NCBI GenBank assembly: GCA_016935315.1
Contig: JAFGRD010000133.1
Coordinates: forward strand, 20,558 to 84,557
DNA from: Pirellulales bacterium
GTDB lineage: Bacteria > Planctomycetota > Planctomycetia > Pirellulales > Thermoguttaceae
Reading direction: 5' to 3'
DNA length: 64,000 nt
A model generated the notes under the pieces. It was not told the origin of the DNA. It made no database searches and was given only the letters and a program-made list of their open reading frames with translations. The position numbers and the translations under genes are program-made. The first letter of the stretch is position 1. Every line of letters starts with the position of its first letter. Positions 53,615-61,839 of this stretch are shown here, in pieces.

Positions 53615-53956
53615 CTATCCGTGTGTTCTCATCAGGGCGGTCATCAAGAAGACCGCCGCCCAGTAGGCCAGCAGGAGAAACACCACGAGGGGCCTTCCGC
53701 CCAATGTCGGGGCCGCGGTTCGGCTGTCGCGAATGGCCGCCACCAGCAGTCCGATGCTGGCGGCGCCGCCGACGGCGACCACGATCGCCAGCGGCAATGT
53801 CAGGGTGGGATACAGCGTACGCACGGTCGCCAGCATCACACTGATCACGAAGGTGAATGCCAGCAGTTGCCGCACGCCGAACTGCCACCGCCGGTGCGTT
53901 GCATACGGCGATGCGTCGCTTTCAGGAGGATCCCATTTGCAGTTGGATTGCGACAT
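53615..53956 (-). CDS. Small planctomycete membrane protein
   Basis: A 113-residue protein with three hydrophobic segments after the phrase RRWQFGVRQLLAFTFVISVM. The 'QFxxRQLLxxTF' lead into a membrane helix is typical of a small membrane protein type I associate with planctomycetes. Function unknown. It precedes trpF with only two bases between. Confidence 0.72.
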   Translation of the reverse strand: MSQSNCKWDPPESDASPYATHRRWQFGVRQLLAFTFVISVMLATVRTLYPTLTLPLAIVVAVGGAASIGLLVAAIRDSRTAAPTLGGRPLVVFLLLAYWAAVFLMTALMRTHG

Positions 53957-54102
53957 CGGAATCGTTCGCCGGCCTATGGATGACCTTTACCTATTCTGGC
54001 CGATCGGAGCGTCCCTGACAAGCATTCAAGCTTGAGGCGGCGTCGGGTCGATGTCGAATAGGTGGGATATTCTGCGCGACCTGAGACGTTTCGGGATCGA
54101 CA

Positions 54103-55593
54103 ATGATGCGAGACACGCCCCGGCACACCGTCGCGCCGCGCTCTCGATGGCGGCTGCGGTGGCCCGCGTACGTGCTGATAGTCGTGGCCACCGGCCTGGC
54201 CGCCTACGGCTGGGGGCTGGCGACGGCCGGCCGCGCGGAACCAACTTGCAGTTTCACGTCCACTGCCCGTGTGCTGTGGCCGGCGGCGGCTGCCGACGCC
54301 GAGCAGGCCGAGTTCGCGGCCTCCATGCGGCCGGATCCCGAAACGGTGGAACGCCAGGTCGGTTCCCAGGCCAGCCTGCGTCGGGCCGTTCGGCAATGGC
54401 GTTCTGCCGCCAGGCCCTCGGTCGCCGAGGGCTCTCGGTCGGATCCCGACGACCGCGACGTGGGGCAACTGCAGCAGCGATTGCGGGTTTCTGCCGCTGC
54501 GGTCGACGAGTGGGGCGACCTGGATGTCTCGATTACGTACACCGATCGGGACCCGCAATTCGCCGCCGGACTGGTCAACACCTTGGCGGAAACCTATGCG
54601 AGCGAGCGCCGAACGGAGTGGCGGGCGGCCGCGCAGCAGCGGTATCTTGAAGCCAAGCGTGCGGCTGATCGCGCCGAAGCCGAATGGGTGGCGGCCACGT
54701 CCGAGCTGGACGAGTTCCTTCGGCGTCACTTCACGCGGCAGGCGCCGCCGCAGAGCCAAGATCCCTTGGTCGAGCCGCCCCAGCCGGAACTGCGGGCGGA
54801 GGCCCCGGCTGGGACGTCCGAATCGAAGCAGACGGATGAGCCCGATCGAACCGCGCTGACTCGCGAGTTGGCCGAGAGGCGGCGTCGCCTCCAGGAGTTG
54901 CTGATCACCCGCACGCCCGTTCACCCGGAGGTGCAAGAAGCTGAAGACCAGATTGCCCAGGTCGAGGAGAAGCTGGCAGCGCTCACAGGTGACGAACAGG
55001 AACCGCCCAGCGAATTGCCAGAAGCCGAATTGCCCGGATCCGAATTGCCCGGACCCGAATTGCCAGAGCCCGATGGGCTGGCCTTGCCTGTCGAAACGCC
55101 ACGGTCGCAGCCGGGGCTGTCCGAAATCGCCGGAGGTGAAACGGTTCGGCAGTTCCGGCAGTTGCAGGCGGTCGTGGCTCGGGCGGCCGAAGCCCGCGAT
55201 CAAGCGGTCCGCACCGCGGCGGAGACCTGGAAATACCAGGCGATCGAGCCGCAGATCGACGTGCTTCTCGCCCGAGCCATCGAGGCGCCGGGATCGGAAC
55301 TGCCCGGAAGGGGTCTGGTATGGCTGGCGGTTGTCGTGGGCGTTGTGATGGCAACCGGAACAGGATTGGTTTCGGCGGGTGCGTCGATCGAGCCGACGTT
55401 GGACACGTGTGACCAGGTCGAGGCCGCCATTCGGGTTCCGATTGTAGGAAGCCTTTCGGCAACCGATTCGACGCACCGACTCGCTGCCCAACGCAGCCGC
55501 AAGTTCCTGGTGCGACGGATCTTGATCGGCGGCGGCCTGATCCTGATGGCCGCGTGCGTCGGCGCGAGTACGGCTCTGCTGGGCCGCTTCTGA
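54103..55593 (+). CDS. Wzz-like polysaccharide chain-length / transport protein
   Basis: A 496-residue protein with a membrane helix near the N terminus (WPAYVLIVVATGLAAYGWGL) and two more near the C terminus, enclosing a large helical, periplasmic region with coiled coil (RRRRLQELLITRTPVHPEVQ). This is the topology of polysaccharide co-polymerases such as Wzz/GumC. There is no kinase domain. A tandem, 15-base-repeat segment (ELPGSELPGPELPEPDG, about 55014-55076) sits in the periplasmic part. No glycosyltransferase genes are beside it. It starts at one of two adjacent ATGs. Confidence 0.7.
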   Translation: MMRDTPRHTVAPRSRWRLRWPAYVLIVVATGLAAYGWGLATAGRAEPTCSFTSTARVLWPAAAADAEQAEFAASMRPDPETVERQVGSQASLRRAVRQWRSAARPSVAEGSRSDPDDRDVGQLQQRLRVSAAAVDEWGDLDVSITYTDRDPQFAAGLVNTLAETYASERRTEWRAAAQQRYLEAKRAADRAEAEWVAATSELDEFLRRHFTRQAPPQSQDPLVEPPQPELRAEAPAGTSESKQTDEPDRTALTRELAERRRRLQELLITRTPVHPEVQEAEDQIAQVEEKLAALTGDEQEPPSELPEAELPGSELPGPELPEPDGLALPVETPRSQPGLSEIAGGETVRQFRQLQAVVARAAEARDQAVRTAAETWKYQAIEPQIDVLLARAIEAPGSELPGRGLVWLAVVVGVVMATGTGLVSAGASIEPTLDTCDQVEAAIRVPIVGSLSATDSTHRLAAQRSRKFLVRRILIGGGLILMAACVGASTALLGRF

Positions 55594-55663
55594 CAGGACG
55601 CCGCGCACCGGTCAACGGGTCGGCTGCCCGCCGTGCGGTTCCGCTTGAGGCGCGCGGCCGGCT

Positions 55664-56956
55664 TCATGCCGTGTCGCGGCGGGAGTCGTCGAGGACTTCG
55701 ATGCGCACACGTTCGATGCGGCGCGAGGTGGCGTCGGTCACGGTAATGCGGACCTTGTCGCGGGCGAGCTCCTCGCCGACCACAGGGATGTGTCCCAGCT
55801 CGCTGAACACGAAACCGCCGATGGTGTCGTAGTCGCCGTGGTCGGGCAGATCCAGTTCGAGTTGCTCATTGATCTCATCGATGTGGACCTTTCCCAGCAC
55901 CTCGGCGAGCCCGTCGTCGATCACGCGGATTCCCTCGGCCTGTTCTTGGTCGTATTCGTCGATGATTTCGCCGACGATCTCCTCCAGCACGTCCTCCAAG
56001 GTCACCAGTCCCGAGACGCCGCCGTACTCGTCCAGCACGACGGCCATGTGGTTTCGCGTTGCCTGGAATTCCTGCAGAAGGACGTCGATGGGCTTGGTTT
56101 CGGGCACAAAATAGGCCTCGCGCAGCAGCGAAGTCCATGGTTTGACCGTTTCGTGGGGGCTCTTGGCCAACTCGGGCAACAGGTCTTTGATGTAGAGGAC
56201 GCCCACGATGTCGTCGCGGTTCTTGTTACTGACGGGAATCCGCGTGTGGCCGTCCTTGACCACGAATTCCAGGGCCTCTTGCCAGGTGAAGCTCATCGGC
56301 AAGGTAACCATGTCGGTTCGCGGCGTCATGATTTCCGACACATCGAGGTCGCCCAGCTCGATGACCCCCTCGATCATCACTCGGGCGTCCTCTTCGAGCA
56401 GGCCTTCGCGATGACCTTCCGTGACGATGGTGCGGATGTCCTCCTCGAACGATTCCTCGTTGGGGGCTTCGTTGCTGCGGCCGGCCAGGCGGTGCAACAG
56501 GCCGTCGACAAACCGGGCCACCAGCACGAAGGGGCTCAGCAGATGGCCGACGAGCTGCCAGACATTCCAGGTGTAGAACAAAAACGGCTCTGCCCAGAGA
56601 CGTACGAAGGCCCAGGGAATCCAAATCTCGGCGGCCAACAGCGAGAGGGTGCCTCCGGCGGTGATCACGGCGAACCGGGTCCCGCTGAGGTGTGCCGCGG
56701 CCTCCCACATCCAAATCCAGGAGGCGCCGGCGCCGAGGAACGTGGCCGTGGCCATCACCTGAAGCGTCTCGGCCGCCAGGGTCACGTGATCGCGCCGCCG
56801 CAGGATCTGGCCCAACCGATCGGGGGCCTTGCGCCGACGGCAGATCTCCTCCAACTCGTGAGGAGAGAACTCGGCCAGCGAGCGGGCGGCCATCGCCGCC
56901 AAACACGTTGTCGCCAGGCCGATCGCGGCCAGCCACCATACCAGTTCGGGACTCAC
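55664..56956 (-). CDS. CNNM/CorC-type CBS-domain membrane protein
   Basis: A 430-residue protein of the HlyC/CorC family. N-terminal DUF21/CNNM membrane domain with about four helices, a pair of CBS domains ([20 protein letters not shown], then [20 protein letters not shown]) and a C-terminal CorC_HlyC domain ([20 protein letters not shown]). Proposed role: magnesium or cobalt efflux. It lies 18 bases after ybeY in the same direction, and this order (phoH, pgpH, ybeY, corC-like) is widespread in bacteria. Confidence 0.92.
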   Translation of the reverse strand: MSPELVWWLAAIGLATTCLAAMAARSLAEFSPHELEEICRRRKAPDRLGQILRRRDHVTLAAETLQVMATATFLGAGASWIWMWEAAAHLSGTRFAVITAGGTLSLLAAEIWIPWAFVRLWAEPFLFYTWNVWQLVGHLLSPFVLVARFVDGLLHRLAGRSNEAPNEESFEEDIRTIVTEGHREGLLEEDARVMIEGVIELGDLDVSEIMTPRTDMVTLPMSFTWQEALEFVVKDGHTRIPVSNKNRDDIVGVLYIKDLLPELAKSPHETVKPWTSLLREAYFVPETKPIDVLLQEFQATRNHMAVVLDEYGGVSGLVTLEDVLEEIVGEIIDEYDQEQAEGIRVIDDGLAEVLGKVHIDEINEQLELDLPDHGDYDTIGGFVFSELGHIPVVGEELARDKVRITVTDATSRRIERVRIEVLDDSRRDTA

Positions 56957-56974
56957 GGAATCTGATTCACCTCC

Positions 56975-57442
56975 CTATGCCAAGTCGGGATCGATCTGGG
57001 ACGCATCCTCCTGCGGCACGCGCAGGCCGAAGTGGGCCAGATAGGCCGATTCCCGCTCGCGCATCTCGGCCTTCTGCGGCGGGGTCGCGTCGTCGTAGCC
57101 GACCAAATGCAGCGTGCCGTGGATCACGTACAACAGCAACTCGTCTTCGGCCGCCCACCCGTACCAGCGCGAAGTGACCTCGGCCGTCTCGGCGCTGACG
57201 ATCACCTCCCCGTCCAAGGAATGCTCGCCTCGCTCCAGGGCGAAACTCAAGACGTCTGTCGGTTCGGCTTCTCCCAGGTACTTCCCATGCAACTCGCAAA
57301 TCGTCGCGTCGTCGACGATGGCCAGGCTGATTTCGCCTCGCGAGACCGATGCGTCGCGGAGAATGACCCGCACGGCCTCGCGGAGCCGATCCTCATCCAG
57401 TCGTATCCGCACTTGATCGTTGTTGACGTCGACCTGGATCAT
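56975..57442 (-). CDS. ybeY: Endoribonuclease YbeY
   Basis: A 155-residue metalloprotein for 16S rRNA 3' processing and ribosome quality control. The metal motif reads HGTLHLVGYDD: the family consensus ends YDH, so the third ligand is Asp instead of His here. Other family marks: EPTDVLSFALERGE. Length normal. It follows pgpH closely (7 bases) and precedes the CorC-like gene. Confidence 0.93.
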   Translation of the reverse strand: MIQVDVNNDQVRIRLDEDRLREAVRVILRDASVSRGEISLAIVDDATICELHGKYLGEAEPTDVLSFALERGEHSLDGEVIVSAETAEVTSRWYGWAAEDELLLYVIHGTLHLVGYDDATPPQKAEMRERESAYLAHFGLRVPQEDASQIDPDLA

Positions 57443-57449
57443 CAGCTCC

Positions 57450-59702
57450 CTACGCGGTCCTCTGGTCCGGATACTTCAAGCGGCCGTGGTAAATGGATGT
57501 CAGCGACTTGACCATGCTGCGCTCGATGGTGCGAAGCTCTCTCAGCGTCAGGCCGCTCTCGTCGAACTGTCCGCCGTGCAGGCGGCGTTCGGCCAGCTCC
57601 CTGACGAGGCTTTCGATGCGTGCCGGGGTGGGATCGACCAGCGTTCGGCTGGCGCTTTCCACATTGTCGGCCAGCATCAGCACGGCGGCCTCCTTGGTCT
57701 GCGGCTTGGGGCCCGGATAGCGGTACGTGCTCTCGTCGACGTCGCCGGCATTGGGATCCGCCTGCTTCTGCTCGGCGGCCCGATCGTAAAAGAACTTCAC
57801 CAAGGTCGTGCCGTGGTGCTGCTCGATCAGATCGATGATCGGCTGGGGAAGGTGATGTTGGCGAGCAAGGTCGGAACCGTCCTTGATATGAGCGACGATC
57901 ACCAGGCTGCTCATGGCCGGCACCAGGGCTTCGTGCCGACTGGCCCCCGGGCCCTGGTTTTCGATGAAGTACCCCGGTTTGAGCATCTTGCCGATGTCGT
58001 GGAAGTAGGCCCCCACGCGGACCAGCAATCCCCGCGCGCCGATGCTCTCGGCAGCCGCTTCGGCGATCGAGCCGACCGTGACCGAATGGTTGTACGTGCT
58101 CGGTGCCCGGCGAATCAACTCCTGCAAGAGCGGATGGGCCACGTCGCCCAGCTCCAACAGGCTGAGGTCGGTGAGCACTCCGAAGAGGCGTTCGATGAAC
58201 GGCAGCAGTCCGGTCATCAGGAAGCCGGAGGCGACGGCACACGAAGCGGCGCGCACCGCGTCGGTCAACAGGGGCGCGCCGATTCTCTGGTTCTGGATGA
58301 TGCCCAGACCGAGGGTCAACAGCACGGCCACGCCGCCGGCGAACAGGCCGACGTAGATCAGTTTGCTGCGGCTGCGGATGCGCGCCATGTTGAGGTTGGC
58401 CGTGGTCGTCGTTCCCACCATCAGCAAGAACTCGTTCAGGCCCTGTCCGACGGCCACTACGACGACCAGGGCCAGCACGGCACACAACAGCAAGGCCATT
58501 TCCTGGCGATAAGCGATGGCCACGGTCATGCCGAACAGCATCAGCGGAATCAGCTCGACCTGCCACTGGTCGGCCCACCGACAGAGCGCCACCGTGACCA
58601 CCACCAACAACAAGATCATGCTCAAACGCCGGATGCTGGCCAGCGGGCCGCGCTGGCGATAGCGCATGTAGATGCCGCAAAGCACGAACATGGCGAAGAC
58701 CATGGCGACCACGGCGGCCCCCCGGGCGAGCTTCTCGCCCGCGGCCCGCTGCGCCAAGGTCGCCCGGTACTCGGCCTGCAGCAGAGCGATCTCTTCCTCC
58801 GAGTCGATCGGCTGGCCCGCCCGGACCAGCAACTGTCCGGCGACGTATTTCCGCACCACCGGCTCGACGGCGATGGCGGCCTGTTGCAGGGCACGTCGCG
58901 TCGCTTCTTCGTCCTTCAACGAAAGCGTGGCCATCAGACGCGGTCGCAGCCACGCAAACACGTGGTTGGCGACCGTGTTCGATTCGAGGTTTGCCAAAAG
59001 GCTGTTGTGTACCGCCGATCCATCGCCGATTCGCGCATCGTCGACGCGAACGCGCTGGGCCGTGCCGGGTTGGTCGGCCTGTTGGACAAGGATCTCTCTC
59101 TGGTTTCCTCGTTCGGGCAGTTGGGGAAGCGACTCGAGCAGTCCGCGTTTCTCGAAGGGAGCGAAGGCCGCCTCGGTGTCCTTTTCAAATTCGGCCAAAT
59201 GGCTGTCGCCGGCCAGCGCCTCCTGGAACTGCCGCAGTTGCTCCTGCCGTTCCCGCGGTGTTGGCGCGGCGATTCCCGGGGTGGACCGCAGCTGGAAGTC
59301 GTCCCAGAGCGTCGGTTTGCCATCGCCGGAGAGGATCGCGGCCACGGTCGTGACCAGTTCGGCGCGAAGCTGTCTCAGCGGTTCCGGATCCTGAACGTAG
59401 AGGTACAGGACCCGGCTTCGTGCGCGGTCCCGATCGGCCTCGGTGGCCCGGGAGTCTTCTCTGGAAAACGGGACCGTGGCCACGACGTTGCGCAAGGGAA
59501 CGTAGCCGGGGCGGAAGGCAAACGGGGGATCCCACGCCCGGATTACCGCGCCGATCGCCAGCGTGGCCAACAACGCCAGACCGATGCGCCCCAGTACGTC
59601 GCGCCGGCGCAAGCCCTTCCACGCGCGTTCCCATTGCCCGGGGGGCAATTCCAACGCGGCAACCCGCTCGGATCGGGTGCGTTTGTGGCCACCAATGGTC
59701 AT
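57450..59702 (-). CDS. pgpH: 7TM-HD family phosphohydrolase (PgpH-like)
   Basis: A 750-residue membrane protein: first helix near residue 40, a large extracytoplasmic 7TMR-HDED domain to ~300, seven membrane helices (~310-500) and a cytoplasmic HD domain with NHSVTVGSIAEAA, YFHDIGKML and VIVAHIKDG, carrying the metal-binding histidines and Asp. The family hydrolyses cyclic di-AMP in Firmicutes. The start overlaps the phoH stop by four bases (ATGA). Normal length. Confidence 0.93.
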   Translation of the reverse strand: MTIGGHKRTRSERVAALELPPGQWERAWKGLRRRDVLGRIGLALLATLAIGAVIRAWDPPFAFRPGYVPLRNVVATVPFSREDSRATEADRDRARSRVLYLYVQDPEPLRQLRAELVTTVAAILSGDGKPTLWDDFQLRSTPGIAAPTPRERQEQLRQFQEALAGDSHLAEFEKDTEAAFAPFEKRGLLESLPQLPERGNQREILVQQADQPGTAQRVRVDDARIGDGSAVHNSLLANLESNTVANHVFAWLRPRLMATLSLKDEEATRRALQQAAIAVEPVVRKYVAGQLLVRAGQPIDSEEEIALLQAEYRATLAQRAAGEKLARGAAVVAMVFAMFVLCGIYMRYRQRGPLASIRRLSMILLLVVVTVALCRWADQWQVELIPLMLFGMTVAIAYRQEMALLLCAVLALVVVVAVGQGLNEFLLMVGTTTTANLNMARIRSRSKLIYVGLFAGGVAVLLTLGLGIIQNQRIGAPLLTDAVRAASCAVASGFLMTGLLPFIERLFGVLTDLSLLELGDVAHPLLQELIRRAPSTYNHSVTVGSIAEAAAESIGARGLLVRVGAYFHDIGKMLKPGYFIENQGPGASRHEALVPAMSSLVIVAHIKDGSDLARQHHLPQPIIDLIEQHHGTTLVKFFYDRAAEQKQADPNAGDVDESTYRYPGPKPQTKEAAVLMLADNVESASRTLVDPTPARIESLVRELAERRLHGGQFDESGLTLRELRTIERSMVKSLTSIYHGRLKYPDQRTA

Positions 59703-60667
59703 GGCGTTCGTCGCTCGGCAGGGCTGCGCTTCCTGGGACCGTGCTCATAGGCGTGCACGATCTGCTGAACGAGGGGATGGCGGACGATGTCGGCGCGGGT
59801 CAACTTCACCGAAGCGATCCCGTCGAGCCCCCGCAGCCGGTCCAACCCGTCAACGAGCCCGCTCTTCGCGTTGGCCGGAAGGTCGATCTGCGTGATGTCG
59901 CCGGAAACCACGATCTTGGAGCCGTTCCCCATGCGGGTGAGAAACATCTTCATCTGGGAAATCGTCGTGTTCTGCGCTTCGTCGAGGATGATGAAGGCTT
60001 CGTTCAGCGTGCGGCCGCGCATGTAGGCCAACGGGATCACCTCGATGATGTCCTCTTCGGTATATTGCTTGATCAGATCGTGATCCATCATCTCGTGCAG
60101 GGCGTCCATCAACGGCCTCAGATAAGGGTTGATCTTCGCCTGCAGGTCGCCGGGAAGGTAGCCGAGGCTCTCGCCGGCCTCGACCGCCGGGCGCACCAGC
60201 ACCACTTTTCGGATGGCGTCCTCTTTCAATGCGGCAGCGGCCATGGCCACCGCCAGATAAGTCTTGCCGGTCCCCGCCGGACCGTAGCAGAGCACGATGT
60301 CGTGGTTGCGAACGGCCTCCACGTAGCGGGCCTGGCCCGGAGTCCGCGGCCGAATCTGTCGTCCCGGCCGAAATACTCCAATCGGCGGGGACTCGGATGC
60401 CCCCTGCCCGTCTTTCACCGCGGCCAGCACACGGGTCACGTCGTCCGAAGCCAACACGCCGTGACGATGAGCGACCGACTGGAGTTGCTCCATCACTTCG
60501 GTGGCCGCGGCCACCGCCTCTTGTTCGCCTTCGATATGGATCTGCCCGTCGCGCGCGGTGATCTGCACACCCAGCGCATCGCGGATTCTCCGCAAATGCT
60601 GATCGCAGGCGCCGAAAAGCGTCAGCAGCGATTTGGAACTGACAACCGAAATGGCCGTTTCAATCAT
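59699..60667 (-). CDS. phoH: PhoH-family ATPase
   Basis: A 322-residue P-loop ATPase. N-terminal KH-like region, then Walker A GPAGTGKT, the PAVEAGESLGYLPGD stretch and Walker B AFIILDEAQNTT. PhoH (YbeZ) works with YbeY in RNA metabolism, consistent with the neighbouring gene order. The four-base overlap with pgpH indicates translational coupling. A zinc-ribbon gene lies 169 bases upstream in the same direction. Confidence 0.94.
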   Translation of the reverse strand: MIETAISVVSSKSLLTLFGACDQHLRRIRDALGVQITARDGQIHIEGEQEAVAAATEVMEQLQSVAHRHGVLASDDVTRVLAAVKDGQGASESPPIGVFRPGRQIRPRTPGQARYVEAVRNHDIVLCYGPAGTGKTYLAVAMAAAALKEDAIRKVVLVRPAVEAGESLGYLPGDLQAKINPYLRPLMDALHEMMDHDLIKQYTEEDIIEVIPLAYMRGRTLNEAFIILDEAQNTTISQMKMFLTRMGNGSKIVVSGDITQIDLPANAKSGLVDGLDRLRGLDGIASVKLTRADIVRHPLVQQIVHAYEHGPRKRSPAERRTP

Positions 60668-60836
60668 TCAGATCTGCACCGCTGCCCTGCGAGGGTGCTA
60701 CCCAACTTGGAAGAGTCCCGCGAATCACGTCGCATAGGTCAACGCTGCATCCATGAGTTTAGGTCGGAAACACCGGCTGTCGAGATCGGAACTGCCTGCC
60801 GTCCAAATCGAGTCGGGCCGCTCGCAAGGCGACCGC

Positions 60837-61190
60837 CTAAAAATCGCTCAATTTGGCGATGTACGTGTGGCAGAAGGGGCAAATGTGGAGTCCTACCGAG
60901 ATCTCTCGATTGCATTTGTGACAACTCTTCTTCGGCGGAGTCCCCTCGGGCAACGACGATGTCCGCGAACTCTCGACCGGTTTCCTCTGCACGCCGCCCG
61001 TCGCCGGTTCCGATGTCGTGGAGGCATGTGGCCCCAAGATGCTCATGATCGAGTCTTCCGACAACTCGTCCTTCTGTGGGGCGGGTACGACGACGCGAGC
61101 TTTGCACCTCGGGCAGAGACCGGTTTTGCCGGCCAAAGCGTCCTTGACGTTCAGCACATGTCCGTTCGGGCAAACCACACGTATCGACAT
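60837..61190 (-). CDS. Small protein with two zinc ribbons
   Basis: A 117-residue protein with two separate ribbon-like cysteine pairs: CPNGH and CPRCKA near residues 6-30 and CHKCNREI with CPFCHTYIAK at the C terminus, separated by a disordered Ser/Thr/Pro linker. The first pair is a 'VxCPxGHxLxV' ribbon frequent in planctomycete proteins. Start: ATG at 61188-61190. Likely structural or nucleic-acid associated. It may begin the phoH operon. Confidence 0.72.
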   Translation of the reverse strand: MSIRVVCPNGHVLNVKDALAGKTGLCPRCKARVVVPAPQKDELSEDSIMSILGPHASTTSEPATGGVQRKPVESSRTSSLPEGTPPKKSCHKCNREISVGLHICPFCHTYIAKLSDF

Positions 61191-61839
61191 CGTTCGAGCT
61201 CCCCGATCGACCGTCGGCAATCTCCAACGGGCCTGCTCCGATGCCTCTCGCCTTGTTTCCGCGTTTCCTGTTCCTGCTCCTAAATCGTAGCACCTTTACC
61301 CTGGTTTACTCGCATCTGGCCGCACCAATGATTCCCCTCTGCCCAAAAGAGGCTCGCGATCGGAGACCGACCATGACTCCGTTCCCTGACTCTTATCATA
61401 GCCTCCCCCGGCCGAAAATGAATAGGCGTTCTTGCCGCCATGCGTCTGCAATGACTACAGCCTGTGTCGTCTTTGATCGCCACTGGGGGACGCGGCTGTC
61501 TGCTGGAAGCCCCAATGGACTGCACTCCGAAGCACGCCAGCGGCGGCCGCCGGGTACCATCCGGCAACGCAACCTGTTAGATCAACAATTCTTGCGTCAA
61601 TTCGCCCGCTTCGGCGTTTAGGAGGGGCCAAAACTGGGTGGTAGATAGCTAGCCGCCAAGGTGTTCATCGGCGTTGTGTTTGTGACGCTTGCCGGTTGGG
61701 AACCGCCGGCGGTAGTTGTCCGCAGGCAAACGGAAGGCCGCCCAGCACCGCCAAGAGGCTTGGGCAAGCCCTCCACTGTTTGGCCGTTGACGTCCGAGAC
61801 TGGGCGATTATAATTCGGGTTTGTGTCGAACTCCGAATT
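61191..61839. other. Intergenic region before the tRNA
   Basis: A 649-base gap with no recognised gene, repeat or RNA. Short frames here are arginine- or proline-rich shadows or run into the antisense of tRNA-Pro. Confidence 0.4.

Noticed and set aside
53974..55608. Long minus-strand frame opposite the Wzz-like gene
   Set aside because: Shadow composition, no domain; the plus frame has clear membrane segments and coiled coil.
57420..59750. Long plus-strand frame opposite the PgpH-like gene
   Set aside because: Gln/His/Arg-rich shadow of the HD-domain gene.
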